64,000 bases of DNA from assembly GCA_018340375.1 (NCBI GenBank), contig JAFFJZ010000007.1, positions 23,472,001 to 23,536,000 on the forward strand, read 5' to 3'. The position numbers were made by a program, and so were the translations under genes. Below are positions 21,077 to 32,563 of this stretch, in pieces (within the stretch, counting starts at the first letter, position 1; the number at the start of each line of letters is the position of its first letter). This DNA is from Gonatopus flavifemur. Taxonomy: Eukaryota > Arthropoda > Insecta > Hymenoptera > Dryinidae. A model generated the notes under the pieces. It searched no databases, was not told the DNA's origin, and was given only the letters and a program-made list of their open reading frames with translations.

Positions 21077-21514
21077 TACTCAATGGTCCCGAAGGCTCTC
21101 TCATAGAATGTATAAAAATTATTGCAGTTGTAGTATTTCATTCCACATTTTAGGAGTACTTCTCAAGAGATGAGACATAATACTACTAATTATCTAAAAA
21201 ACGTTGTAAATTTTATTGTATTATTTTTCTTCGTGTATTTCTAATGTTTCAATCAAGGGCACTCTCCCCTATGGATAATTTCTAATTCAACTTTGAATAT
21301 TGATAATTTTTATGAATAATTTCCCAGTATGACTTCATTATAAATTGTTTATAAATCTTGATTCAATATTTCATATCTATATCCGTTCCGGTTGAAATGC
21401 TATCAGAAGAGTTGTTTTTCCCAAACACAGAAACATGCGCATATTTTGTACAATTTCATCAAAACTTTAAAGTCTGGAATAGTGGGTACTATAAAGTTGA
21501 AGTTATTTCTCCCA

Positions 21515-22426
21515 CACTGAGAAAAAAAGATTGTGAACTCAAAGACGGTTTAGTTCTTTCAACTACATCGTGTGCTTAAATACGGCGAATCTCACGGAAT
21601 AGTTTCGACAACTACATCGTATGTTTGTAAAAATTGATTCCCATCAACTACAGATGTAGTTGACAGAACTGAATGGTAATTTGATCAAATACATCATTCT
21701 TTTAACATAAAAATGATACTTATTACAATCAATTGTACCGTATTTCATAAGATTCAATAATTATTCCAATCAACTCAATAGAAGAATCCGTTCAAAGTTA
21801 CAAGATGTTTAATGCAGGACTATTTCATTTCAAATCATAAATACATTTATGTAAAAAAAATGTGTAAATCAAAAAGTTCATCTTCATTTGTTTACTGTTC
21901 AATCTCTGAAATGCTTCGATATCTCACCATGATGATACCGGTAAGTTTATATATCAAATCTCATTTGAGGGGAATCGAACCTACCTATCTTGAGTTTACC
22001 TACCTATCTGAGACACTAACGTCCTAACAGTTTCTCTACAGCGCGCTTCGCATTTTGCTTTTGCAAAAGTTGTTAATGTACTACATACTCTGTATTCTAC
22101 CATCTCTGATCAGGTGATTTTCAAATAATTATTTCTTTATCACAACTAAAATTGCGTTCAATTACATTTCTCCCACAATTGTTTCAACTAACGAAATGAA
22201 TTGATTCAACTACAACGATAACTCCAGTGAATGACATTGATGTTTGAACAAAATGAACGTTGATGATACTATAACAGTGTGATGTAGTTGGCTGAACGAC
22301 ATCAGCGTAATTTTGTGTGATTGCCTCAACGAAATTATGTTTAGTTCAAATACAATTCCTTCGTGGTAACTATATACAGTCCAAATACACGCTCAAGTTG
22401 AGCTCACTTCATTTTTTTTCTCAGTG
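21515..22426. mobile_element. Long non-autonomous CMC-like element with tRNA-like core (912 bp)
   Basis: Ends CACTGAGAAAAAAAG and CATTTTTTTTCTCAGTG, flanked by CA on both sides (21513-21514, 22427-22428). The subterminal regions repeat TCAACTACA/TGTAGTTGA many times, a different motif from the 10-kb element but the same architecture. The centre holds a minus-strand tRNA-like module at 21969-22047. Confidence 0.75.
21969..22047 (-). other. tRNA-like module (A box, TAGG repeats, B box)
   Basis: On the minus strand, GCGCGCTGTAGAGAAACTG (weak A-box region) is followed by GTTAGTGTCTCAGATAGGTAGG, more TAGGTAGG words and a consensus B box GGTTCGATTCC. A full cloverleaf cannot be drawn. It lies near the centre of the 912-bp element. 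Confidence 0.55.
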
Positions 22427-23916
22427 CAGCGATATTTATAAAGAAAAAAGTGAACTATAAACATCCGTAAACAAAAATCCAAAGATGTTTTTATTTTGCG
22501 GGAGTCTCTCGTTAAACAGCATTTTCATCATATAAAATGGAAACAATGAAAAACCTCAACGCTGTGTACTGTGTGCAATCATTTTTAATGTGCTCTACAT
22601 CTGAAAGTATACTCGTCATGCATCAGTCATTCGCGTAGTCAGAAAAATCAATAAACTTCCGAGAATTGATCTTGTTAAGATTTCCCAAAACCATTTGTCA
22701 AGTACATAATAAATACGAGAAAATTTTCCACGGGAAACAACATAAATATAAATTGATGGATGCAAAGGGAATCATAACATTGAGTCTGCATTTCAGGGAT
22801 AACCGAATCTACAATTCATTCTTCTTTATTGTGGAGAAATGCAACTTCATACACAAGGGAATGAAATCGCATTCCTTTATTCGAAGGAAAAATGAGATAT
22901 CCTTTCTTAACGGTAACGAAGCAATCCTTCACAGTTATATAATGATAAAATGTGGAAAATACTTGAGCGAATGGTTTGGCATTGTCTAAACTTGCATGAA
23001 TTTTTCATTCAATGTTTATAAAATGTTGAGACATTTATATAAGATGTTTCGTTAAGATAACTGATCACCCTTTTGAGAATATTTTTTTTTTTATGTAAAA
23101 TTGCCACATTGATATTTTAGTGTAAAAACATTTCAAGTTCAAGTTCTGTGGTTATCAATTCTCATATGTTATTGCTTAAAATGAGCGTATTGAATTCATC
23201 ATTTGAATATGAATGATATTATTTCAATTCAATAAAATATTTCCAACGGTGTATCCGGTCGAAAATCACAATTGGTTTCGGAATGGGAACAAATACACAA
23301 GTTTCAAGAAGAAACGAAATTGCGTTTGTTACTCCTCAAGTGATTATTGAATTTTCCAACGACAGTTAGATTTAGCGTCCATCATACTACATTCGAACAA
23401 TTCAATTCACGCTGTCAATCAACGTTAATGGAGGACACTTTTAAGAGAGAAAAATTCGTTATCGGTTTTGAAAAAGGGTGACCTTGTCAGAGCTTATACG
23501 CCCTTCAGTAATATTGAAACTCGATTCCCAACGCGTCACTGAAAGGTTTGATAATGAAAATTCCATTGCAATTTAAATCACAACAACAGACGATCCTCGC
23601 GATTAATTAAAACCCAATTATTTTGAGTATAGTTTTTTCTTACTGATTGTTTCTTTGTACACGAATTCAAGATTGAAAAATATTATTACTGAGATTACTT
23701 TCATTTTTATGTTCATTTTTAATTTTCGTCCAATATTATCAACAAATTTTGATGATAATTTTGGGTAATGGAACTCTGTCAATGGAAGAAATTATGATAC
23801 ATCATTAACGTGGTACCGATATTTTCTCAAACAACTGCGAAATAATTTTTATACGTTTTATACTCATTCCCGTATTTTCTTCTCATGAAAGTTCGTTTTG
23901 ATTTATGTCGTTATAG

Positions 23917-24158
23917 GCTAATTTATCATCGTTCAAAAACGTTCGCGTTGTTCTTGGAAATCCAACTTGTGATTTGGACTCTGCGGTGTGTGCTTTGGTT
24001 CAAGGATATTTGGAATATCTCGAAGTGAAGGAAAAAGATCAATCCAATGTCGCCGTTATACCGGTCATGAACATTTTCGAGAAGGAATTCCGTGTCAAGA
24101 CGGAAGTCGTTTATTTCCTCAGACATCATGGCATCCCTTCCAATCTGCTGACTTTTCG
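23917..24158 (+). CDS. prune: prune homolog, exon 2
   Basis: Acceptor TTATAG precedes 23917 and donor GTAAGT follows at 24159. The exon encodes residues 13-92 and the first two bases of R93. It contains VVLGNPTCDLDSAVCAL, the DHH-superfamily motif I with metal-ligand Asp residues D31 and D33, equivalent to the GNEACDLDS block of PRUNE1. Next come YLEYLE and VAVIPVMNIFEKEF, then VVYFLRHHGIPSNLLTFR. Human PRUNE1 has the same order (VPVLNI..., IVFFL, ...IPESILIFRDEID). Known family activity is metal-dependent hydrolysis of short-chain polyphosphate in the cytosol, with binding to nucleoside diphosphate kinase. The exon has balanced base composition, unlike its flanks. Confidence 0.93.
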
Positions 24159-24683
24159 GTAAGTCGTCGTTCTTTTGAAAATCCTAATGGTTGAGTACTT
24201 ACAATCATTATTTCAGACATATGCATTCAAATTTTCACTTTATGCTTACTGGATTTTGATCAGTATTGAATGCAGTTTTCATGCATTGGGGAATGAAAAG
24301 AATTGAAGAATTGATGCACATGTATATGTATTCGATATGTAGAATATAAAATTAACGGGAGATTTCTATGATTTTATTATTCTACGAAGAAAGCAATTTG
24401 AATCGTGATTTTTATAATTAAATGCAAAATGCAACAGTTTATTGTACTCTGTTATTATTTGTTCAATTGATTAATTCGTTTCTTAAAATACATAAAATTT
24501 TACTACTATAATTACGATTAATCTATGTATTCATATAATGAAGTGATCAATAATCTGGCATCTAGATAAATCTAAATCCATTCTTCTGACAAATTGAATC
24601 AGCGACTGCACCTTCGATAATTAACTTTATATGCCGCAGACGGGAATCCCCAAGGGTCATCCTTTTGGTACGAAACCTACCTA

Positions 24684-24723
<40 letters not shown>

Positions 24724-27700
24724 CACCGGCTGGAGGTATTTTTTTCTTCTACCCCTTCAGCATTCTTTCCGCGGTTGCCCTTAAGTGCTATGGGTAATTG
24801 GATATCAAAGACTCGTACCGGACGATCGATCAAATGACTTTCGGCTGGCTTGTATCAGTGGCTCTTACTCCCCCTAATAGACGGATGTAAGTGTTCAAGA
24901 GGAAAATGGTGAAATTGTACTTTCTGCACGCGTCCTTTTCACACAATCATATACACGTGTGCCGTACGATACATACACGAGAATCCATTTTATGTTGTGT
25001 ATTATTGATTTCATCTAAGCTCGCGTAACAAAAAAAATAGTCTGGCGATTAATTCTCTGCTTCATGACATTCGATATTGATACTTTTACCAGATTTCTCG
25101 GAAAAAAACGTCAAGATTATGTCGTTACATATCATCAAATGGTATTATATTGCCAAGAGAAAAATGGAACGTTTATTTTTATGAATCCAGTTCTGACATG
25201 ATTTATCCATTCTTATTAATTCTACGAGGAACCTGTATTCGACAAAATCCAATCTTTTTGGAAGGAAGATCAATTTAGCTTTTTTCAGGAATATTTTATC
25301 CATGTTCATGCATTTTTCTTTTACTTTTCACTGGTTGATTGCAAGTCAAACTCAATGAATTTTTAATTCAATGAATAACGATATATATGAAATAAATTGT
25401 TCACAACAATCAATTTTTGGATATTTAATTATTGTTGAGTAAAGACTTGATCGAGGTGAATTCAATCTCACACATTTAAGTCGCCTCAAGTTATATCATG
25501 CATCAGATTATTCAATTCCTATCATTTACAGAGAGTAATAAAATTTTGTGAGATTTCATACCATACAATTGGAAAATGTCTGAACTTCCCAACATGAATG
25601 GAGACGATTATTCAAACTTCAACATTTGTTGTTTCAATATTCTAAATTGATTACGCGTTCCTACGTATTTCTTTCAACGTAAAATAGAAAAACGAGTATC
25701 TTTTCTGGATGAGTGGTGTACAAAGGTGTCGTATGTATACAAAAAATTCCTCAGACGCGGGGGAAAGTTTGAGGACCGAGAGCGTCCAATTTTGTTGAAA
25801 GTTCTCTGACTTACGTAAGCAGACGTTGGCGTACTTTTGAATATAAGATGCGATAGCTTTTTATCGGTCCAAAAGTATCCACGTATCGAATTATTTGCCA
25901 CGTTTCACAGAGTTGAGACGAATCGGTCGTCTGCCTACAAATAATGTATATCATACTAAAACTTTTCAATTAAACGAAGTAGCTCGAGATATAATTAAAT
26001 TGACTCCGAAAAAAAGAATTCAAAGTGTAATTTGTATATGCGCACAATGTATTTCACTTGATTTTATATAATCATTACACTAGGAATTTTATTCGTTAGA
26101 GTAAATTATCGTGAACCCATTAAATTGGTCGATTAACGCCAGAGAAGAGACAGACTTTCTCCATTTATAAAACAAATCGAGGGAACATCAGCATTGGCAG
26201 GACAAAAGGGATCGTAGGAAAACATTGTCCCCGAGAAACATTTGAACGACGACAACGACGACGGCGAACGACAACTGACTTTTTCTACTTGACGGACACA
26301 GTGGAAAAGGGAAGATCTTTATCGGACGACCGATTGACAAAGGACGTACCAAATGACTGCTAGCGGGGATTATTGAGAACGATTCTGACCTGAACGAGAG
26401 TATAAATGAGCTTCTTTGCGCGTTATTGTTTGGGAAACGTTGAAAGAAATAAAAGATACAATCGTGATCGCTTTGCTATTGGTTAAAATTACCGTAACCT
26501 GTGGTGGAGACAGAGAAAACGAGACTCTATATAGATAACAAATTGAATGGAGAGAATATTATGTTTGGAATGGAATTAGGTAAGGATTTTCCTCCATCCT
26601 TATCTCATTTCTCCCTAATAATTAATATTCGATCTTCCATTGTTTATTCCACATTTAACTACATTTGTTCGAACTATCATATTTCAACGTTCATTGGAAT
26701 GATTTTGAAACAATATTGAATCTTCATTCGTAAGCGAGGTATTGATTTTTAATCCAAATCTTTCATCAGAATTTTCCTCTGAATATCAAATTTCCAAGAA
26801 TATCAAATTTCAGGATACAAGAATCTGAGGAAGTGAGTATCGGTGGAGTTAATGGCAACAAGGAAATGTCACCTATATTAACATCCGCTTTGGATGTACG
26901 AGTTGTTGTACATGTATATATGTATATATATTTGTGACCTTCACGTTCTTCAAATTCCGTGGTCGCACGTCGTCGACCCTTTGTTCATACCCTCTTTTCG
27001 TAGCCCTTTTGGTTGGTTACATCACACATCTAGACAGGACGTACAAGGGACAGGTGGAGGTCTCTCGTCCGTCTGAAAATGGTCAAGTAAGGGAAAGCAT
27101 TGGCCAAGTCCTTTTTCCTCTCTCACCGAGTCTTTGCGGTAGTTGTGGATAAGTCTCCCTCTCTTACCGTGATGTAACCTTTATACACTTCCACCCGGTA
27201 TTATCAATCACAAACTAAATCTTGAATTAGGTCCTTGGAATGGAGGTGCCAAAATTGTCTCATTTTGTCAATGTCCATCAAGTTTTGTGTGTAACAAAAC
27301 TTTCTTATAAGTATCGTTTCGTAATTACGGTCCGCCCTTCTCGCTCTCATTCCAGTCACTCACAATCAACGCAGGATTTCCTATAGTCTACCAAAAAAAG
27401 TCCAATTAGTCTCACAGGACTGTGTCGGGTGATTTTTGTCAACGACCAAAAGTCTTTATTTGCTCCTTTTCGTCGGAAACCAAATCGGACATTGCTTGTT
27501 GGGACATTGAAATGAATTGATCGGGGGATAACTGATCGTTTTGTAAAGAATCACTGGTAATATCGTGTACCGTGACTTACGATTAGTTTGATAATTTCTG
27601 ATCGATCGAATGTTTTTCCGTATTTATTTTTCATACAGTCGTGATATTTTCTGCTTTCAAATTCTTTTATTGATTTTTGAATTTGAGATTTAGAATAATT

Positions 27701-27848
27701 CAAGTTGGAATGAGGATAGTAAAATATTCTTAAGATAGAAAGTCAGTATCCTTCTGAATTTTAGATATGATGAATGCATACATCTCTTATATCCGTAATT
27801 TGTCTTCATGGAACTCAAGTGTTTTTTTCATTGTTCTGTTGTTGGCAG
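24159..27848 (+). other. prune: prune intron 2 (3.7 kb), few repeats
   Basis: From donor GTAAGT to acceptor GTTGGCAG (27841-27848). Unlike intron 1 it shows almost no transposons. A (TA)n microsatellite lies at 24688-24719. Two stretches, 26150-26420 and 26940-27180, are noticeably less AT-rich, with words such as ACGACGACGGCGAACGAC. They could be regulatory or transcribed non-coding sequence, but I see no reading frame with content. Confidence 0.6.
24688..24719. repeat. (TA)n microsatellite
   Basis: About 16 uninterrupted TA units, followed by TGAAAC. It lies in prune intron 2 and is likely length-polymorphic. Confidence 0.9.
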
Positions 27849-28123
27849 AGATCAAATAGATCTGATCGGTTTGGCTGGAGAATCGAGGAAGAGGTTGGAA
27901 CTGATCCTAGTGGATCATCATGATCTCGCTGACGAGGACAGATCGTTGGCTGACTCGGTCGTCGAGATTATTGATCATCGACCTCAAGACGTTTCTTGGC
28001 CCTGGCACGGTAGAACGATTCATTTGCAAGCGGTCGGCAGCTGCGCTACCCTCGTCGCACGCAACATTTTGCTGAGGCGTAAGGACGTTCTTAAGGATGT
28101 GCAGATTTGCCATCTTTTACGAG
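27849..28123 (+). CDS. prune: prune homolog, exon 3
   Basis: Acceptor GGCAG ends at 27848 and donor GTAAGT starts at 28124. The first base completes codon R93, so the protein reads LLTFRDQIDLIGL across the junction, matching the IFRDEIDL of PRUNE1. The exon then carries ELILVDHHDLAD with the name-giving DHH (115-117), IIDHRPQD with the DHR motif (135-137) and AVGSCATLVARNIL, the phosphate-binding GSCATLV block (156-162). It ends CHLLR plus the first base of a Gly codon. This completes most of the catalytic DHH domain (about residues 1-184). The C-terminal DHHA2 domain must lie in later exons that I did not find in the remaining 36 kb. Confidence 0.95.
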
Positions 28124-28949
28124 GTAAGTGTCATCTTTTTGGACATGATAACTTATCCTGAACGAAGGTACGTTATAAACGACTGCACACGACTTTTCTA
28201 AAGTTACTTCTTCCAATCTGAAAACCACATTTATGAAAATTCTCAAGTTGAAACAGTGCAATGTTACTAGTTGGACTGGGAAGTTGAGTATACATGGTTT
28301 ACACTGACCTGGGAAGTCAGGGAAAATCAGGGAGAGTCAGGGGAGTGAAAAAAATCAGGGAAATTCAGGGAAATTAGGGAACCGACTAAAACGTATTGAC
28401 AGGTTTTTCTTTCGAACAAATCATTTGGAATTCAGAATTTTTGCTTTTTACAGGCGTAGGTAAGGTCTTGGAAGATACTCCCTAGAACTTTTGGTGTTTT
28501 TTTATAAATTGAATTCCGAGTAATTAGATAGAAAAAACGTCCTCGAATGTTAGTATTCTCTTGAGTTGTGTGAATACTATCCAAATTTTATCTGTGCTTT
28601 CGTTCTCATTTTATAAATGATTTTGTACAGTTAAACAATCGAATAGAGCACCTAATGAAACAGTCCTTATCACAACATGAGATGAGAATGAAAGACACGA
28701 TATAATCGATTCATATGTTTGCAGTGTGTGCTTTGTTTCTTTTTCTTTTATTTTTGGTGAAATCTATTGCGGGTTACTGTTTAAATGTTTGTTCCTTTCT
28801 GAAATTCTGATATTTTGAGTTTTATTCAATATGAATCAAACAATATTCATTATAATAAAGATTGGTAATTTTGACGCGTGCATAATCTTTGCATTGCAGT
28901 CAAAATTGAGAACATTTTTTTATAATCTTCTGAAACTCACCCAACCATA
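28124..28949. other. Start of prune intron 3; TCAGGG-rich repeat
   Basis: After the donor at 28124, TCAGGGAAA words recur at 28316-28385, and again in the same orientation at 30072-30110. They are probably two halves of one repeat split by later insertions. No exon-like stretch was noticed. Confidence 0.45.
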
Positions 28950-29176
28950 CACTGAGAGGAATAATGATTAATATCAAGAATTTTAATTCATGGATACTGC
29001 CAAGAATACAAATTCTTGATTAGAGATAATATTTTATGGGCCTAAGAAAGTTTTTCATGAATCAAAAAATATTTTCTCGATTCAAGACCATTCCTTTTGA
29101 GCTAATAACATATCAGCTCTAACCAAGAATTTGTATTCTTGGCAGTATTCATGAATTGAAATTCTTAATCTAATTT
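28950..29176. mobile_element. Palindromic CMC-like MITE, right end eroded
   Basis: Left end CACTGAGAGGAATAATG after TA. The arms CATGGATACTGCCAAGAATA and TATTCTTGGCAGTATTCATG are inverted copies about 110 bp apart. The expected CAGTG at the right was not found. Confidence 0.55.
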
Positions 29177-29389
29177 GAAATTTAAACATCAAAGAATATA
29201 TACCCATATATAAATATAGGTACTTACTACAAATTACGTGGAATCCAATGTACAAGAAATTGTTCACCTCAGACGAGGTTCATTACTTCCCATTATATTT
29301 TATTCAGCTCAGCGGTTGTGCGCTATAGAAGGAAACTCATGTGATTGGAAAGTTCCTAAGGCTGTGAATAAACAAGACGTAGAACTGCG

Positions 29390-29609
29390 TACACACTGAC
29401 CAATCGCGTGTTCACAGTGGCCAGCACCATGATAACAGTGCTGAGAACTGTGAATAGCAGACGCGTTTTGCACAGTTGTGATAACTGTGAGACGCGTTCG
29501 TGGTTGACGTGAACACAGTCACCACGAAGGTTAGAAAATCTTATTTCTCTCTCACGCGTGCCAGCACCGTGGCTCACAGCGCAGCGCACTGTGTTCTTTT
29601 CTCCGTGTG
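29390..29609. mobile_element. GC-richer CMC-like element with CACAGTT/AACTGTG array
   Basis: The stretch between ACACACTGACC and TTTTCTCCGTG repeats CACAGT, ACTGTG and GACGCG words in both orientations. This is the subterminal-array pattern seen in neighbouring CMC-like elements. Boundaries and duplication are uncertain. Confidence 0.45.
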
Positions 29610-30166
29610 TATGATTAGAAGAAATCTAAGTTTTTCCCTTTGGCAATAAAAGGTGGTGGTCCATTCAAAGCGATGGTCCAACCAAGGCAACTCTCCCCTA
29701 CTTCTCAATTTTATGAGGATCCAATCTTCGAGATTTCATGGGAAATAACAAAAATCTTGCATTTTTTGCTATAAATTCAAATTCAGCAACTTGAAAAACA
29801 TGAAGAGAAAACCTTTTATTCGACTCCGAAGATGTTACTGGCATATTAGATCTATCATCTAAAACAGTCATGATCGATATTAAGAGTATTGATGATGTTA
29901 ATATCGAATATCTCAAATCTCAAATGAAAATAAGGATGATTTAGAGAATATATATGGGTTATAGGCAGCTCAGTAGTGAACTAAGATTTGTAAAAGCTAA
30001 TAGGTCGAAAATCTACGCGAAATAAATCACTCAACTATTGAAAAATCAGTATTGCAAAAAAAATGCAAAAAGGTCAGGGAAAATTTGCCAACTGAGTCAG
30101 GGTAAGTCAAGAAAATCAAAATCAAAATTTCTGTGTGAACCCTGGTATACTCAGTTAGAGCATGTA
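29610..30166. other. No gene; eroded repeat ends
   Basis: Near 29670-29700, GTCCAACCAAGGCAACTCTCCCCTA is a diverged copy of the right end of the 19885-21271 element. The TCAGGG words at 30072-30110 belong with 28316-28385. The rest is unassigned AT-rich DNA. Confidence 0.4.
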
Positions 30167-30589
30167 CACGGAAAAAAATGTATGGTTATGCTACACTGGA
30201 ATTTGGTTTCTGCAACCAAATACGTTGGGCTATATTTGGCTCAGCCAAATGCTTGGTTGTGAGAACCAAATAGAATAGTATAGGCTCACTTAGTTCAAGA
30301 CACAACTTTCGGTTGGTTGTGGAAACCAAACGCTTTTAGAAGCATTCATTCACCCTCGAGCATTTGGTTGTGGTGACTAAACGAGTGGTGATGAGATTCC
30401 GCAGCAAAACCTCAATGTTTCGCTTTTTTTCATATATAAATGTTGGTGAATAATGAATCAGAAAAAAAATAAAGTGAAAATATTTATTCACGTTGAAATA
30501 GAAAAAATTTTTCAACGTGATTTCGGCTGATTATAGAAACTTCACAGTGATCGAAGACACAATCGTGAAGTGTTAGTCAAATTGATCGT

Positions 30590-30672
30590 GTCGATACCGG
30601 GATTCGAACCTGCCTACACCTACCTAATTCTACCTATCTAGAGCCTAACACCCTAACCACGCGCCTATACTA
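30590..30672 (-). other. tRNA-like module, copy in the second element
   Basis: Same sequence as 11651-11736 with a few changes. The B box is here closer to consensus (GGTTCGAATCCC) and is followed by GGTATCGACACG. A-box-like GGCGCGTGGTTAGGGTG and TAGGTAG words are retained. Conservation of the boxes between two copies that are otherwise diverging is compatible with either recent common origin or function. Confidence 0.6.
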
Positions 30673-31084
30673 CCGTATATGATTGCTGTGCATAATATAA
30701 TACATATTGCGCAACAAAATCAGAATCTCAAGTGATGATTTCGTTTCATTGAATATTACACTTCGTAATGCATAGTTTCTGGTGAAAAATAATTCTTTAA
30801 ACTCCAACATTGAGACTTGGATTGTTTTTGTATAATTATTACGTTCAACAAAATGTGTCGAGTGAAGTTTAAATTAGGTTGAAACCGAAACCACAAACGG
30901 CACAAACAGTTGAGCCAATGAAACGTTTGTATCAAGGAATATTGCTTTGGAATAATCATGAACACGTTGATTTTCTATTTGCAATTACAAATCAAATTCA
31001 TTCAGGTTCCTTAAAAGAACTCAGGGTATAAAAATACAAAGACAGGTTTTCTTTCACATTTTCCATAAATTATATTCATGAATA

Positions 31085-32228
31085 CAAATTTTCAATTCAC
31101 AAAGAAGTATATTCCAGCTTTACTTTTCTCATGTGAGGTGATAATGTTGGTTTAGAAATATTCCAATGATTGCAATCAGAACTACACTATAATTTAATTA
31201 GGTATGTAACTCACATACGAACTCAAGAAATACTCTCAGATCTTAACAAATATTCACAGATTTTAAGAAATACTCCCCAATTTTCTATTAAAGATTACTA
31301 TATTCCTGAACTGCAGTTTTCTCCGTGTAGATTTTATCCCAGAAAAAGTCTAAGAACACGTCTAAGAAGTTTTTCCTACGGGATGTCTTCTTTATTTCTA
31401 ATCAAATTTATAAAAACAGCTGAAAATCTCATAAATGAATCCACATTGAGATGGCGAAATTAATTCGGTTACTATAACCAACCATTTGGTTATCATAACC
31501 GAACAAGTCTTACCATATTATATCAATACCATAACCAAATCTATCGAGATTCAGTGACCATACAAAAGTTGTCTCGCCTAAACGAATAGTTCTCACAACC
31601 AACCCGTCAATAGCCAATTGTTTTCAGTTATCCTAACTATATCATTTCTTTCCGTGCAAATTTTCAATTCACAAAGAAGTATATTCCAGCTTTACTTTTC
31701 TCATGTGAGGTGATAATGTTGGTTTAGAAATATTCCAATGATTGCAATCAGAACTACACTATAATTTAATTAGGTATGTAACTCACATACGAACTCAAGA
31801 AATACTCTCAGATCTTAACAAATATTCACAGATTTTAAGAAATACTCTCCAATTTTCTATTAAAGATTACTATATTCCTGAACTGCAGTTTTCTCCATGT
31901 AGATTTTATCCCAGAAAAAGTCTAAGAACACGTCTAAGAAGTTTTTCCTACGGGATGTCTTCTTTATTTCTAATCAAATTTATAAAAACAGCTGAAAATC
32001 TCATAAATGAATCCACATTGAGATGGCGAAATTAATTTGGTTACTATAACCAACCATTTGGTTATCATAACCGAACAAGTCTTACCATATTATATCAATA
32101 CCATAACCAAATCTATCGAGGTTCAGTGACCATACAAAAGTTGTCTTGCCTAAACGAATAGTTCTCACAACCAACCCGTCAATAGCCAATTGTTTTCAGT
32201 TATCCTAACTATATCATTTTTTTCCGTG
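31085..32228 (+). repeat. Tandem duplication of 572 bp (element right end)
   Basis: Units 31085-31656 and 31657-32228 differ by only a few bases (for example CTCCCCAATT versus CTCTCCAATT). Both end in CCGTG, so the complete right terminus, including its open frame of 97 codons, was duplicated. Those frames lack recognisable content. Confidence 0.85.
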
Positions 32229-32289
32229 TACACTGCAAAATCAGTAGATATTGAGTGATCTTAGCAATAACATGTCATTGATCCAATTA

Positions 32290-32563
32290 CACGGAAAAAA
32301 TTGATGATCCAAATTTTCGTTGACTAGTATGTCACTTTTGGACGAGGCACAAATCCGAGAAGAATTCATACACTGGATTTTAATAATTCGTTGACTTTGT
32401 CCATGATTTCATCGATGGGATTCACTTTTCATTTTGATTGTCGAAATAATGGAAAGAGTCAACGAATTATTAAAATCCAGTGTACGAATTCTTCTGGAAT
32501 TTGTGCTCCGTCCCAAAGTGACATACTAGTCCACGAAAATTTGGATCACTAATTTTTTCCGTG
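32290..32563. mobile_element. CMC-type stem-loop MITE (274 bp)
   Basis: Ends CACGGAAAAAATTGATGATCC and GGATCACTAATTTTTTCCGTG with TA on both sides. The halves are almost wholly complementary, for example CACTGGATTTTAATAATTCG and its inverse. Confidence 0.8.

Larger units (their letters stand above)
19885..21271. mobile_element. Element with TAGGGGAGAGTGCC ends (1.39 kb)
   Basis: The left end TAGGGGAGAGTGCC, followed by TTGGTTGAAAC, is mirrored by GTTTCAATCAAGGGCACTCTCCCCTA at the right. No transposase frame is seen and no target duplication could be fixed. A diverged solo end occurs near 29670-29700. A CMC-like element (20743-21076) and a further MITE lie inside. Confidence 0.55.
13269..23916 (+). 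other. prune: prune intron 1 (about 10.6 kb), loaded with transposons
   Basis: Bounded by donor GTGAGT (13269) and acceptor TTATAG (23911-23916). It contains a TA-flanked MITE, a complete mariner, LINE remnants, a hAT-type element, a 1.39-kb element with GGGGAGAGTGCC ends and a tRNA-like-bearing element. The last 1.5 kb (22427-23916) shows no repeat I can name. A 107-codon open frame at 22666-22989 there has no recognisable content. Confidence 0.7.
30167..32228 (+). mobile_element. Long non-autonomous CMC-like element with tRNA-like core, copy 2 (inverted)
   Basis: Ends CACGGAAAAAAATG and ATTTTTTTCCGTG with TA on both sides (30165-30166, 32229-32230). It is colinear, in reverse orientation, with 10063-12157 but lacks the nested hairpin. 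GGTT...AACC palindromes fill both subterminal zones. Its right 572 bp are present twice in tandem (31085-31656 and 31657-32228), and the internal copy ends at its own CCGTG. A minus-strand tRNA-like module lies at 30590-30672. Confidence 0.8.

Noticed and set aside
27907..28113. 68-codon minus-strand frame opposite prune exon 3
   Set aside because: Shadow of the real coding strand, which has motifs and splice sites.
31170..32035. Repeated 97-codon frame (31170-31463, 31742-32035, relative at 10850-11134 on the minus strand) as a gene family
   Set aside because: They are copies of one transposon end. The frame is shorter and differs in the third copy, and no motif or transcript signal is visible.
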